A DNA stretch of 64,000 nt from Patagioenas fasciata (taxonomy: Eukaryota > Chordata > Aves > Columbiformes > Columbidae). The stretch covers positions 73,696,898 to 73,760,897 of the forward strand of contig NC_092521.1 in assembly GCF_037038585.1 (NCBI RefSeq). The letters are read 5' to 3'. Below are positions 12,096-24,562 of this stretch, piece after piece. A model generated the notes under the pieces. That model saw only the letters and a program-made list of their open reading frames with translations, ran no database searches and was not told where the DNA came from. A program made the position numbers and the translations under genes. Every line of letters begins with the position of its first letter. Position 1 is the first letter of the stretch.

Positions 12096-12358
12096 GATGG
12101 AAGGATAAGCAGTACCAGTCCCATGCTGGCAGATGGAGAAATCCCAGTTAGATAAAAGGAAAAGATTGTCACCATATTGGTCCTCAGGCATGGACCAGGT
12201 ACCTAGGGAGGCTGCAAGAGTCTCTGTCTTACAGGGTATCCAAACATGACTGAACAAGGTCCTGAGCAGCCTGACCTGTCAGGGGCTGCTCTGAGCTGGA
12301 GCTTGGACTGGAGACTTCCAAGGTTCTCTCCCAACCTCTGTGCTTCTGTGGTTCTTTG
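12096..12358 (+). mobile_element. Outer CR1, downstream part and 3' end
   Basis: Sequence from about 12096 resumes the plus-strand CR1 broken at 11373. A degenerate end of ORF2 is followed by CCTAGGGAGGCTGCAAGAGTCTC, AAGGTCCTGAGCAGCCTGACCTGTC, GAGCTTGGACTGGAGACTTCC and a terminal CTTCTGTGGTTCTTTG, which is the decayed octamer. Together with 11276-11373 it forms one element split by the inner insertion. It is more diverged than the inner copy, as expected for the older host. Confidence 0.7.
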
Positions 12359-12903
12359 AATGTCAGCCTTCCTGCCTTACCCAAATTGGAGACACCCACA
12401 GCTTTGTGGAGGGTGGCTTCTGTCCCACCACTGCCCAAAATGTCTGGAAAGCTGTTGCTATCGCAATGCAGCTCATAGTTCAATCAGTATGTATCTCCAC
12501 AAATTCATCACCAAAGGAATTGTAAAAAAAAATTCTTAAAAACTTCTGTAGCCATCTACAGAAGGATGGAGGAACACCACAGGACAGCACTGAAGAGGAA
12601 AACTGCAACGACAACAGGTCTTGGCTTGCTCGAGAGCTTCCTAGATAACAGTTCCAAGACCAGGAGTGTCTCAGGCAAGAGAAACCATTTTCTGACTGCC
12701 CTCTTGTTTTCCCTTTTTTACTTCTTCACATATCTAAATGGCAGGTAACTGTTTACATGGCAAGGTTTTGGCACTGGGGGGGGCCTCGGGTGGCTTCTGT
12801 TAGAAGACACCAGCAGCTGCCCCCAAGTTGGACAAGAGCCAGTGCCAGCTGCTTCTGAAATGGACCTGATATTGGCCCAGGCTAAGCCCATCAGCGATTC
12901 TGG

Positions 12904-13018
12904 TGTAACTCCCATAGCAATGGGAGGGGGTAGCTGCATCCACTTCGAAATTCATAACATCATCCAAGCCAGAGGCCTGAAAATAAAACCAGACATTGTT
13001 GAGGTTTTTCCCAGGACA
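12904..13018 (+). repeat. Right terminal direct repeat of the unassigned block
   Basis: This is the counterpart of 9389-9505, in the same orientation. It opens with the dyad CTCCCAT/ATGGGAG (12909-12926) and ends CCCAGGACA. It contains an AATAAA-type word in GAAAATAAAACC (near 12980), which would suit the poly(A) signal of an LTR. No polypurine tract is visible immediately upstream. Confidence 0.6.
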
Positions 13019-16000
13019 TCTGAGTCTTCTCTTCTTATTTTTTGTCTTTAAAAAAAATGCAGTGGAGTATTTGCTTTGGATAACAGATGCTGATATTGCT
13101 TGTTTTGTACTGAGGTGCCAGCTGTTCCTTATGTTCTGAAAACAATGCCAGATCTGCTGTTATGAGACTGATTATAGTGCCTTTTATCCAATGGTAAGTT
13201 GTTTCAAGTGGGCAATTATTCCCACTGAAGTTTTTCCTCTTTTCAATAGGCACTTTTTTTTATGCCAGAGGTCACTGCTGTTATCATTACCTGTAGCGAC
13301 TGGATATTTGGAGTAATAACCCATATGGCCTTCTATAAAGTAGAACTACTAGTGGAGAGCAAACAGAGCATTAAGCAAAAATGAAAGGAAGTCTTTCCGT
13401 AACTGTAGCTACATTTTCACCCATATTAGTTGTCTGTATGTGGGGGTTGCAGTGTGAATACCACTTTTAGAGAAAATCAGTTTGGCTTGGCAGAAGTGAA
13501 GACTCTTTCCAGTGTACAGGAGTGCCCTCCCACCACAGTAATGACAGAACCTGTTGTGACCTTGCAAGAAAAGCAGCAGTTCCCTCCGCTCTGCCTACAT
13601 CTTCATGAACAACCAGCTGAGAGAAACCCTTCTTACACGTTTGATTGATCCCATCTCTCATTTCTAACTCACTCCTCCCCCAGTCTCATTTATAACTAAC
13701 ACAGCCAGTTTCTGGAGTGAGTTCAGTCACCTAACAGCAAGAGCTTGGGGCTCATCAAAATACCTATACTAATTTGATCATAGCAACTGCCAAATACCTG
13801 GAACCCATCCTTCCAACCCTCAAATGTCTGTTCAGTCCGGTCACTCCATGAGTACATATCCCCAGACCCAGATACTTATTTAGAATTATATGAAAACCTC
13901 CCAAAACCCCAGTTCCTGAGTGTGTCTCTTTTCAGGGAGTTCAAAACATTTTTATATGTGTCCAGCTGTTTTAGGAAAGACAGCTTGTTAGCATTTTTGG
14001 TTCTCAGACTTGTTCCTACCAGGCAATTAATGATATTTCAGGAGTTTCCCAAGTGACTTGCTTTTCCTACTTCCACAACGAACAACTTCATTTTCAAATG
14101 AAGAGAATGTATTTTCTCCAGGGATGAAACCATGGAAATACCAGCATAGCGGACACTAATAATGCAGAAGTCAATATTGTCAATGCACACTTTTCTATAA
14201 CGCCTGGGCACAGATGAAGGGTAAAAATGCAGATGCATCTGTTTATTTTAACAAAACACAGCCCGGCAAACATCTGATTCTGATCTGAAATAACATCTCT
14301 CCTGAAGTTACAACATGCAGTGCTGTCACGGAAAAGACTCAACTAGCTAAAGATACAGTTTGAGACTATTTTTCTGAGGCTCTGTAATTAACAAAATATT
14401 CTCCATATTTTCTGCAGTATAGCATCTCCTTTCTTCAAACGTGAATATTTGAGAAAGAATTGCTTTACCGTCTTAAAACATGACAAGCTTACGTAACATT
14501 AGGATGATCACTAGCGGCATTAATACTATTTTCAAGTCAGCTTACATTATCCATACAGACTTTTCTTCCATAAGAGGACAACTGCTACATTCAGTGCTTA
14601 TCTTATTGAATGTTTGCAAGAAAATGGATTAAAACAGAATATCAGTGCATCTTTTGAGAAGAGGCAGGTAATTCACCCGGACTTCTTTTCAACTTCACCT
14701 CCATTCCATTGTTAATAGAAATCTTACCACTTTTTCAGTCAAACCCCATGTTCCTCTGGGCAGCAAAGACTTCAAGGGGTTTGGGGTCTATACGCGTACA
14801 CACACACAAACCCTTAATTGAACAATCTCTTGTAGAAACACAGTAAAAAAAAAAAAAACTTACACATAAAAATATCTTACAGATGGCTTTTTATTTTCAT
14901 TAAATTATTATTTATTATATAAACTCATTTTTCCTCCCCAAACACTATGGTTTTTGTTTGCTACAAAATGGGAAAGCTGGACAGGAGTATATGTTTCACC
15001 GAGTCACACATCTACAACATAAGGAAAGGAATTTTTTTGGCAGTTAAAATTACTTTTCTTCAAATATTGCTTCAAATCTGTGGACAGTCTCAGCTGGCTG
15101 GAGCAAGTGGCAATTGATCTTTGCTTAAACACACACCTAATGTGAAAGTCATTACTGAGGATAATTGGCTCTGGCTGAGATGACCAAGATCCTAAGCTCT
15201 TTCTGAGTAGCAACCACAAGTCAATATGAATTATGGAACATTGATGCAAGGTTGTTTGTTCGTAGATTGTTTAACAAATGAGTCCATAGCTCATGCATTT
15301 AAATTACATTTTCATCTTCATAATAAGTCATAGCGTGAAAGACTGCATGACATCAGCATAACCTGAAAACATGCAGATAGGCAACGTGTAAGCAAACACT
15401 ACATCTGAGGAGAAAAAGTTTCGCTGAACATTTAGGGTGCAGGATGCCCACAGTAACCTTTTCAAACTCTAGTAAAAAGAATCTATGCTCAGGGAAAAAT
15501 AAAATATTTGGGGAAAAGAAATTAGGTATGAACCATGAAATCTTTTCCAGCTCTTTCAGACAAATGGTGGTATTGTCGTGGCCAAAGTCAAAACTGTTTT
15601 CTTGGCTTCAAGCCTAAACAGGAATTCCTACATTTAAGTCATGTGCTTGTACCACCTGGGTGCCCCAAGAAGTGGTGCTGCTAAATGTCATCAGCCATGT
15701 ATTGTGCACATCCTTATTAGATTAGTTGATGGCTGTATTCCATCCAGTTTCCGTCAAATCAGAGGTTACAAAATAAGGCCTGTAGTCTTCAGCTATAAAG
15801 AGCTTTCAGATAAAAGCCCTAATCCTTGCTGTGATGAGCCTCTCAAGTGAGTTTCTGTTGTCTGCTGTGCTGAAGGTGGGTGAAGAGAAGCTTCATTATC
15901 ACAGAGCCTCTCATACTGAATGCAGACAGAGTTTGGAAAAAGACAACACAACTGTAAGTAGATTAAGAAAAAAAAGGAAAATACAGAGTAATATGGGCTG

Positions 16001-18024
16001 TTCAGCACTTAATAGTGAGACCTTTTAATCTCAGTCTATGGGTTGATGCATCTTACGTATCACAGTACAGGGGTGAAAGTCCTCTAAGTAACCTGGGAAA
16101 TCATGAGTTGTGGCATAATTCAGAAAGTGTGAACAAGTTCTTTGAAAAGTGATATTCTAGAGAAACATCTTTTGGGTTGTTTGAGGTTTGGTTGGTTGTT
16201 TTTTAAAAATAGCTGGTCTACATCATAGCAGGGACTAGTTGAAAAGACTATTGTTTAGAGGTAAAAAAAGCCCTCAGTCTTTTATATAAAACAAAATGAG
16301 TGAGCTAGTCCTGCCTCTCTTTTTTTAAAAAAGAGAGAAAAGAAGCTAGGAGACCTGCTTGTTCCACCTGAATAGAAAGACAGAAAGGAGGGAAAAATCT
16401 AAGGCGTGGGAAAGAAAAAGTGGGAAAGCAGTAGTTCAGATGAATCCTTGTTCTCAGGTACCTTAGGTAACAGCCACCTGAAATTCAGGCCCATAATGTT
16501 GGTTAGCTAGAAAATGCTATGAAATAAAACTTAGCAGTAACATTATTTACCTACATAATCTTTTCTGTGGGTGATGTTCCTCTTACTGACCTGCTTTTGA
16601 TTAATCTGAGAGATTCTAGAGTTGGATTAAGTACATCACAGAAGCAGTGGCTCTTTATAATGTCTGTTGCTGTTTTGTAATTGCCTTTGCTCTTTCTTGT
16701 GAAAAAATGACCATGTGTATTTAATGTGAGGTAATTTACTTATTTGCCTCTTCATTCTCTAAATTGTTCTTGAAACTTCATTTCTTAATTATTCTGAAAC
16801 ATAAATACCTGTACCAGTTTAAAAACAAAACAGTTTCTGATACATTGTATTTTTTTACTGGTTCTGTTATAAAATCATAGGGATTTAAAAAAAATAGTTT
16901 ATATAAACAGCTTGATATTTTTAGAGCACAGGCTCAAGCAGATCAGCTTTTAATTAGACACAGATTAAACTTTGATCACTCCTGCAGAGCTCTCCAGCAT
17001 TGACTAAAGGTAATCCTTACAAGCTTTGGAGTGAGCGTAGTTGAGACCTCTTGCCAGTGACTTTGCATTTAGAATAGAAGGTCAAAAAGTCAAAGCAGAA
17101 GACTAAAGCTGGGAAGACTTAGATCTTACCAGGATACAGACACAAATGATGTGCTGCTGGGAAACATAAAAGAAGAGCAATCCTGAAAGACAAATCAAAT
17201 GTTTAAGTGCTCCTAAGCTTTCAAGGTCAGTTCATTGATTTATGGTAATATGTGAATATGTTTGTTTCACAAAGACTTAAACAAAACTGCTTAGTGTTCA
17301 AGTTCAGACCTGAGGAACGAAAATAACTTCTGTTTCTGTGATTTTTGGTCACATAAACTACTGGTATCTTCAAAATGAAATGAAAAGGATCATGACATTT
17401 GAGTAATGGTATATGTATTTGTCATCTGTCACAATAATCTTTGAGATGTTTATGATGTTTCTACAATGATGAACTATGTAAATTGATTTATCCATGTACA
17501 TGTTTGAACTTTAACTTTGTTTCAAAAAATTTACAGCTACCAAAAAAAAAAAAACCCAAACCATGTAAAAAAAGTCTCATAAGGACAGAAGGGTATACAT
17601 TTACTTGCAAGAAAAGCATCAAAATTAATTAGTAAAAAATATTCTCTAAGCTACCATTTAAACATCATTAATTAAAACGTTGGGTGCAACTGCAGTGGCA
17701 AAAGTATCCCTGCAAGAAATTCGAAGTGATAAGATAGAACAAGTACCTTTCTGACTATGATTAAAAACAATGAAAAAATATTATTAAACTATGATTAAAA
17801 GTAACAAAACTAAAATAGCAAATTAAAAAACCCAAGTAAAATAACAACATTTTTGAGAAAGCTAGTTATGAAAGCACAGTCCTTTGTGCTTTATTTACTT
17901 CATTATGCTTTATTTAACTGCCTCAGAAAAGTCTCTTTAAATGTTTAAACATTCTCCGTGCTTGTGTGAGTGCACATCACAACTTAGTTTACTGTGAAAT
18001 CTCACTGAGGTTTTCTTTAAAGCC

Positions 18025-18078
18025 ATTCAGCCCAGTGGACAAGTCAGCAGACCTACATTTTATACCCAGCTCTAGGGT
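18025..18078 (+). repeat. Possible MIR-type SINE remnant
   Basis: CAGTGGACAAGTCAGCAGACCT followed by a degenerate B-box-like segment and TACCCAGCTCT resembles the tRNA-derived head and following phrase of the ancient amniote MIR SINE. The match is short and eroded, so this is a weak call. Confidence 0.3.
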
Positions 18079-19286
18079 AACGCAGTTGAAAACCATTTTT
18101 TGTTATTTTCCTTAAACTTTTTGGGTTACCTTGCCCTATTGGAGTACCATAGGTATATGGAATTTAACTGGATTATCTTGCTCCTTGCTGGTATAGTGAC
18201 TATTAGGCCCTAAGTGAAGGGCATAATGACGGGATAGCACAAATGGGTGGTGGTGGCGGCTGCCGTAGCTCTCTGAGCATCTTCCACAAGAGAGGCGGTC
18301 AGATATAAATAGTCACTCGCTTTGTGGGGAGCTTCTCACTTATCTCTTCAGACTGAAGCGTATTCAAGTATTTGAGATTAAAATAAATTACTTCTGGAAG
18401 CAGCCTGGTTTTAGTAATTGAAGGTGTGTGTTTCAATGCATGTGCAGCCTTGTACGCTCCTTTCATGGTGCCCTGAGACTTGGATAAGCCCACCTGGCAA
18501 ATTTTGTGTGTGAGTGAGCAGATGGTGCCACGAGAACATGGAGGTATCTGTTTACATCCTTAAAAAACATGTTTGGCTCTCAGCTTCTTTTCAGTTTAGT
18601 ATTCAGTTTAGCATCTTTTGTATTAATCTTTTCCATGTTAAGCTGGGCTGGAGTGAGTTTAAGTTTGTTTTACTCTCAAGGGTGTCAGTCTTGGGATACG
18701 TGATTTGGGAATACAGACAGATGTTCCCGATACTAAACTTTCACAGGGGAAACCTTTTTTGTCAAAAATGCGGAAGTGAAGGCGTACTAATTTCTACGAG
18801 AACTTTTTCTAGAGGAACAAATAAATGCAATTATCACTTAAATTTTAAGCATAATGCTAATATTTTCCTAAGTTATTTGATTGAATACGGTGAAACTTTG
18901 AAAAGCTGAATTTAGACTAAAAAGGTCTGACTTCACAGAAGCTGGGCATTCTGATTAGTAAGAAGTTTATTTTCAAGGATTTCTTAGACCCAGCTTTCCA
19001 GGCAAAGGGCAGAAAATCTCTGAGCAGAATGCAGCAAATTCCGATTTGGTTTTTCAGAAAGACTCTGAATGCGTAGACAGATGAGCTGGATTATTATCAC
19101 TCTCCTGCACCTATAATTTTACACCTCTCCCCGGTCTCTTTTTCAAACTGATGTACAATGATTGGCATCTCACTGGGTCTTTCTGCCTCACGTTTATATT
19201 TTGAACGTGTTTTTACTGGCCCTAAGGCCTCCCCGCTCACCCCAGCACCAACACTTGATAAAGCAGCATGTGGGGACAGGTCACTG

Positions 19287-19300
19287 TCACTAGAGGGTGC
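19287..19300 (+). promoter_or_regulatory. CTCF-like motif
   Basis: TCACTAGAGGGTGC agrees with the vertebrate CTCF core (CCASYAGRKGGCRS) at 12 of 14 positions. The mismatches are the first base and the T in GGTGC where C is usual. CTCF marks insulators and loop anchors. Binding cannot be judged from sequence alone. Confidence 0.4.
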
Positions 19301-22300
19301 TGCACATTTAGCTTTTTGAGCACTCCGGGTTCTGCTGTATCTAACGCAATTTGCTGCTGTTGTGTTTCTGAACTTTCTGATGAGTTGTTGGATATGTCTG
19401 ATAACCCTGGCAAGAGAAATGTACGACTTTGGCAAATTACTAGGAGGTATCTCTGCCTAGAGTTGGACTGGAGATGCTGTGTGTGATTTTTTTTTTTGAG
19501 CTCTTTTGGTGTTAAGCTGTGCTTAAAATCCCCAAAATAATAGTAGTCTGCCTGTGGCATTTTCTGGCTTTTTGTGTATTAATTTTTTAGACATGCATGG
19601 CTCCAGTTTTTCGTTAATTTTTGCATGTCATTAAAACATAAATTAATTGAGATTTTTAATTGGATAGGTTCATACTTTCTTCCAAACATAACTTGTGCAC
19701 ATACCCAGTGCAGCTGGGTTTTCTGGTAATGTGCAATGGGCAGGCAAAGCAATAGTTTATCATAATGATCTATACTTGTAAAGCTCGTTACTTAATTGCT
19801 ATGAACACCTATTGACACTTCACAGCAAAAGCTATTGTATCTGAAAAGCATGAATCTGTGAGGTACATTGCTGTGACAGCAAAATTAATATGCAACTAGA
19901 AATAACACCTAAACCCCAGTATTATTGTATTCCTCTTCTGTTACCATTTAAAGCAAGTATTTGCTCTTTCAAGCAGATATTAGCAGCAGTATGAATGTGG
20001 CCTGTGCAGCAGCACATTACCAGATACCAAAGCCAGCTCTGAATAAATTGGTATGGCTGAACAGCACAAGAAGGGTCCTGTTCATTCACCTATGGGAAAT
20101 TTAATGTAGCTGCCTACATCTGGGATGAGCTCAGCCTCTAGCAGGATCTGATCGTCATCCTGCAAGGACAGAAGTGTTGCCACTCAGGTCACCATAGCTG
20201 GAGTGTTTGTTTCATTTTTAGGTTAAATCTTGAGATCTGAGAGAGGTGTCCAGTTTGGAAATAGTTAGGCTTCAGCACCGAGTTATTTCAGTTTTTATTA
20301 CCATCTGAGGAACAGGAGTATGTCATTATCACAGGACTCATCAGGAAGTCTGGCAAGGATTTTATTTCTTATGTTGTGATTATCTCAACCAAGAAACAGA
20401 AGGGACAGGCATGCCAGATGCTCACTTGAGGGGATACCTTTTCTACCCTCCAGTTCCTCTGAACAGAGTATGGAATCTGCGCCCATTACTTTCAAATCTG
20501 TAAAGCCTTTCAGGGAAGTTTATTTCAGTGTTAGTATAAAGAGCTGTTGTGAAGCCTTCTGAGCTAAAAAATTAGCAGTGATGAGCTCACAAATTAAGCA
20601 CGGTACTGGAGAGGGATAAGGTTGGATATGTGGGCTTGCTGGGTGTATGGTCTCCCTGACCTACCACCTTCGATCACCAGCTGAGAGATTTGGTGACTTT
20701 GTGCTGCCTGGTGCAGTGGGATTCCCAAACCTTGGTTCCCACTGCTCTGGGTGCGCCATGGCTTTGGGATCTTAGAGAGAAAATACTGGATTGTTCTCTA
20801 ACTTTTTTCATTTTGAGTATGTTCTTTTTTAAAGACTCAAGTTGGCTGGATGGGCATGTCTTTGAAAATAGTGCTTCCAGTATAGTCGGAACAGATGTGC
20901 TTCCCATTGGTGCACAAATGAAATGAGCATTTATCCAGTGGACGTCCTGCAGGATTGTTCCGCTGATGAGGCACAACCATGCCGAGATGTATCGTTCCAC
21001 CTCTTCTTGGGCTTGGCCCAGAGACCACCCTATGCTCATGAGCAGCTGGTGTCTCTGCTCACCAGTTACTTCTGACTGGTCTGTCTGACACGGAAAAATA
21101 TCTTCTTTTGCTGATTAAGTACTTTACAGTTAATTAGTTCTAATACAAAATGAACAGAGATCCTTTTTCAATAGGGCATAGACAGTTCACCATGCCCAGG
21201 AGCTAACATTCTGCATATCTGTTGTTTGCACACACACACTTGGAGGTGTCTGACCTTGTCAAAGCCATTCTTGGCATTCAAAATGGATTCACTTTATCCA
21301 AAACCTCTCCATGCTTGAGCTTACTTCTTTGCATCAGATCAGGTTTAAATTGAAGCTTCTCCCAGGCCAGCGTCCAAGTGAAAACTACTCTAAGAAAAGC
21401 TGATTTGCTATCTCATGGCAAATAACAAGTGTTAAGCAACACTGGAAACAAATATTTGGGGCTATGAAGTCTGTTCTGAGTCAAGGTCATCAGCTGACGG
21501 CTTCATGTGTCACAGACCTCATGGAAACAGGATTCAGCAATCACTGGAAAGCAGCAGCTTCAAACTTGGGGTCAAAGAGGAGAAAGTTTGTAAACATCTT
21601 CTGGCATTTATTGCTTTTCATTGTGGAAAGGAGAGGTCAGAGCTTTTAAGTCCTAGTCCTCAGATCTGGTTCAACCCTGATAGGATAGAACGTTTTTCCC
21701 ATGAAATAAGTCCTTTAACTAAGAAAATAAAGTCTGGGGAAAGTTGCTTTCCTCAATAACATCTATAGTGTCATAATTGTCACTAATCTGTGAAAATCAT
21801 AAAAAAGCCCCACAGCTAAAACATCACTACTGAAACAGTGACATCCAATGTTCAAAAACATGAGATACTACAATGTAGGTCAAGTCAGTCTTTTTGCTAC
21901 AATAGCATGAATTCTTCAGCTTAATTTCTCTTACCCAAAAATAGCTAATAATTCTGGTTGTTAGGGTATTCACAGAGATGCAGAAGGAATGGGTTTAAAT
22001 CCTGCTAAGTGCCAAACCTATTTTTGTATTTGTCCTTACAGGTATTTTTGGGATGGCTTTGCTTTGGTTTGGAGCCTACTAAGAAACTGTGTCATAACCA
22101 TGGTCAGAATTACAAAGCCTTATAAAACTTTTCCGTGTCAAAAAACTGATATGATATCACCTAGGGAAAAAATATCTAAAAAAAAAAAAAAAAGACCAAA
22201 TCTTCTCATAAGTGGTATAAACTCAAGCACAAACCTTCTTCCATGAGTTTCAGTGTATTTTTGTATCCTTCAGTTACTGTATTAGGACCTTCCAGTTATC

Positions 22301-23095
22301 CAAATTAGGATAAAATTGAACAGCCCCTATCTGTTTTCTTCTTCTCTGGTACCTGGACAAACAACAAAATTCAGCAAGTATTCACTGGTGTCCATACGAG
22401 GAATTCAGGGTAGAGACAGATTTTTCAGAAATTACATTTATTTCTTATGTACTTTGAGTAGTTGGCATTTCATGACAGCACGTTGCATTACTGACCACTT
22501 TTGGCACAACACTGCAATTCCTTAATTATTTGAAATCTCTTTTTAAGGCCGTTGGTTCAACTAACATGTTCTCTACTGCCAGTGGAAATGACCAGTGATA
22601 ATCTTAAAACGGTGTAGCGTGGCTATGCCTGCTGTCTGTTTTACTATCTACTCCTTTTGTAGGCCTCTAAAAATTGGGACAGGTAAGCGTCACAAACCCT
22701 GGCTGTCAGTTGGCATGGGAACAGTCCAGTTGCTTGTCAAGACTACGATGAGTGAAACTAGCTGTGCCTTGAAGAATGACAGCCGATCTGCTAGCGATTC
22801 ATTTTGTAGCTGTACCCTCCAAAATTAGGTAGTGTGTGTGAGGCAGATGAATATTTTTGTTCCATTATGTAGGTGCTTAAATTTCTTCTAACTTAATCAA
22901 GGCATAAAAAGTGAGACATAAAACATTTTACCAGTCTCCAGGAAACAAAAAAAAATGCAGTTAGTATTTTTATGTCCTTCAGGTTTGTCACTTTAGGTAT
23001 TCATTATCTATGAGATCAGGCTTGGTTTGACCCAACTTTATTAATTTATTTTACAGAATATATTTGACACCTCAGTGACAGATGATTTCTTGTAT

Positions 23096-23260
23096 TCTCG
23101 GGGGTTTTCTTTGGTTTTGGGGGGTTTGGTTTTGTTTTGTTTTTTTGTGGGGGTTTATTTTACTTTGGGTTGTTGTTGGTTGTGCTTTGTTTTGTTTTTT
23201 TAATGGCAAGCGCTGCTTTCTTGTGTTGGGGGTGTGCGTTTTGTTTCTTGTTTTTAAGTT
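23096..23260. repeat. G/T-rich low-complexity tract
   Basis: Runs of TTTTG, GGGGTTT and GGTTTT with several G3-G6 tracts over about 165 bp. The opposite-strand reading is A/C-rich. Frames here (Phe/Gly/Val-rich or Lys/Asn/Gln-rich) are artefacts of composition. Confidence 0.8.
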
Positions 23261-24308
23261 GCAATTTTTACAAGACTGGCAAAGCTGGGAGGCTTTGGAC
23301 CAACACCAAATTGCATTATCAGAAAGCCTCAGGAATGATGACCTGATTAGCACCTCTCAAGAGGAGGCGACTGGCTAAAATTCACACTGATGTCACCTCG
23401 ATTAGCTTCGTGCTATGCAAATAAAAAGCAAAGGTAGCGCAGGTTGATCATATGGCAATCTTGCATCAAGAGACTAAAAATAACGAAGAGAAGGAATAAT
23501 CTCTGAGTAATTTACTTCAGAACAGAAAGATTTCAGTAGGAAGGGAATCAGACTGTTCTGCTCACCTGTGCTCTGGTTTTTCCAGTGTGACAGTCTTTTT
23601 GGTCCAAGCTGACCCCTAGGTAAAAGGTGACAAAAATTGAAAAGGAGAAAGTGTGCAAATGTCGTGGCGTGAGAATTTGTACTGGGGAAGGACTTACTTT
23701 GGCTGCTCTAGTTCCGTGGGACATCTCTGAAAGGGAAGAATAAAAAATCTGCCATCTGGCTCTTGTACCTGAAGCACTGACTGATATTGCACACACACGC
23801 CCCTCCCCAGTTTACACACACATGACACATATTCATTCCTGATGGCACATTACAGCAAGCAAAAAGCTGTGAAAATGAGCTGCTTCCATAAAATGAAACT
23901 TGTAAATCCATCTCCTCCGGGAAGGCAAAGTGTGATGGTGCAGCGTTGATCACTTTATCCTGTGAAAAGATGTCTCTTGTTCTTCATAGTGCTCTGGAAG
24001 CCAAAGGTTAAAGGCTGAATTCTCCCTATGCTTTTTCTCAGACTGAACCTTGCCCAAGAGATCAACCAGATCCAGGCTTTACGTCAGAAGCCCTTGCAAA
24101 AAAAATTATCTCAACTTGAGAATGTGTGAGAAAAGCTATGAGATAAATGATTGATAGGAGAAATATGAAGGAGAAAGATTCTTTTTAGCATCTACTTCAT
24201 TTTGCAATATAAACAAAGCACCTACTTGTTCAGTTAAGTTTCTTTTTTTAATGTAGTACCAAGTAATGGAGGGAAAATTGTTCATTCTCACTCAATGTGT
24301 TATCCCAC

Positions 24309-24562
24309 TGTTGTGATTTAACCCCAGTCCACAACTGGGACTACAGTAGCTGCTCCCTGGCTCCCCACCCCCCAAGCTGGACAGGGGAGAAAATCAAAGA
24401 GAAAGGGAGAAACTCATGGGTTGAGATAAGAACTGTTTAATAAGACAAAGTATTTACAATAATGTACTAAAAATAATATCATATATATAACAATAAAATA
24501 ATGCTTGGTGCAATTGCTCATGAACTCTGGTGGTGCTGAACAGCCAGTACCAGAAAGGGGCT
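24309..24562 (-). mobile_element. ERVL-type avian LTR, 3' part only
   Basis: On the plus strand it begins TGTTGTGATTTAACCCCAG. It continues through a C-rich patch, GGACAGGGGAGAAAATC, GGGTTGAGATAAGAACTGTTTAATAA, an AT-rich variable segment, and GGTGCAATTGCTCA...CAGCCAGTACC. I know this order from a common avian endogenous-retrovirus LTR, here with its 3' end at 24309. The match fades after about 24562, well short of a full LTR, so the other end is deleted or too diverged to follow. It has no coding content. Confidence 0.7.

Larger units (their letters stand above)
9389..13018 (+). mobile_element. Unassigned 3.6-kb block bounded by related direct repeats
   Basis: Two sequences of about 115 bp, in the same orientation, bound this block. 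Both start TGTA(A)CTCCCA and end TTT(T/C)CCAGGACA, so they have the TG...CA form of LTRs. The block is clearly GC-richer than the DNA on either side. The interior carries several CR1 insertions (11062-12358), which leaves about 2.3 kb of non-CR1 interior with no reverse transcriptase, gag-like or integrase motif that I can recognise. No target-site duplication is evident: the flanks read TAGTC on the left and TCTGA on the right. It may be an old non-autonomous LTR element, or two independent copies of an unknown repeat that happen to bracket the region. Confidence 0.35.
13069..24308. other. 11-kb AT-rich stretch almost free of recognisable transposons
   Basis: No CR1 or LTR is visible across this stretch, unlike the regions on both sides. 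It contains short A runs (14845-14858, 17552-17564, 22178-22193), CA-rich patches near 14804, 21229 and 23790-23830, a possible MIR-type SINE remnant near 18025, a CTCF-like motif at 19287 and a GT-rich tract at 23096. Open frames of 100-130 aa (for example 18514-18909 on plus and 19097-19435 on minus) show no family motif and no splice context that I trust. Confidence 0.55.

Noticed and set aside
18514-18909. 131-codon plus-strand frame as a possible gene
   Set aside because: AT-rich sequence with no recognisable domain, no good start context and no flanking splice signals that I trust.
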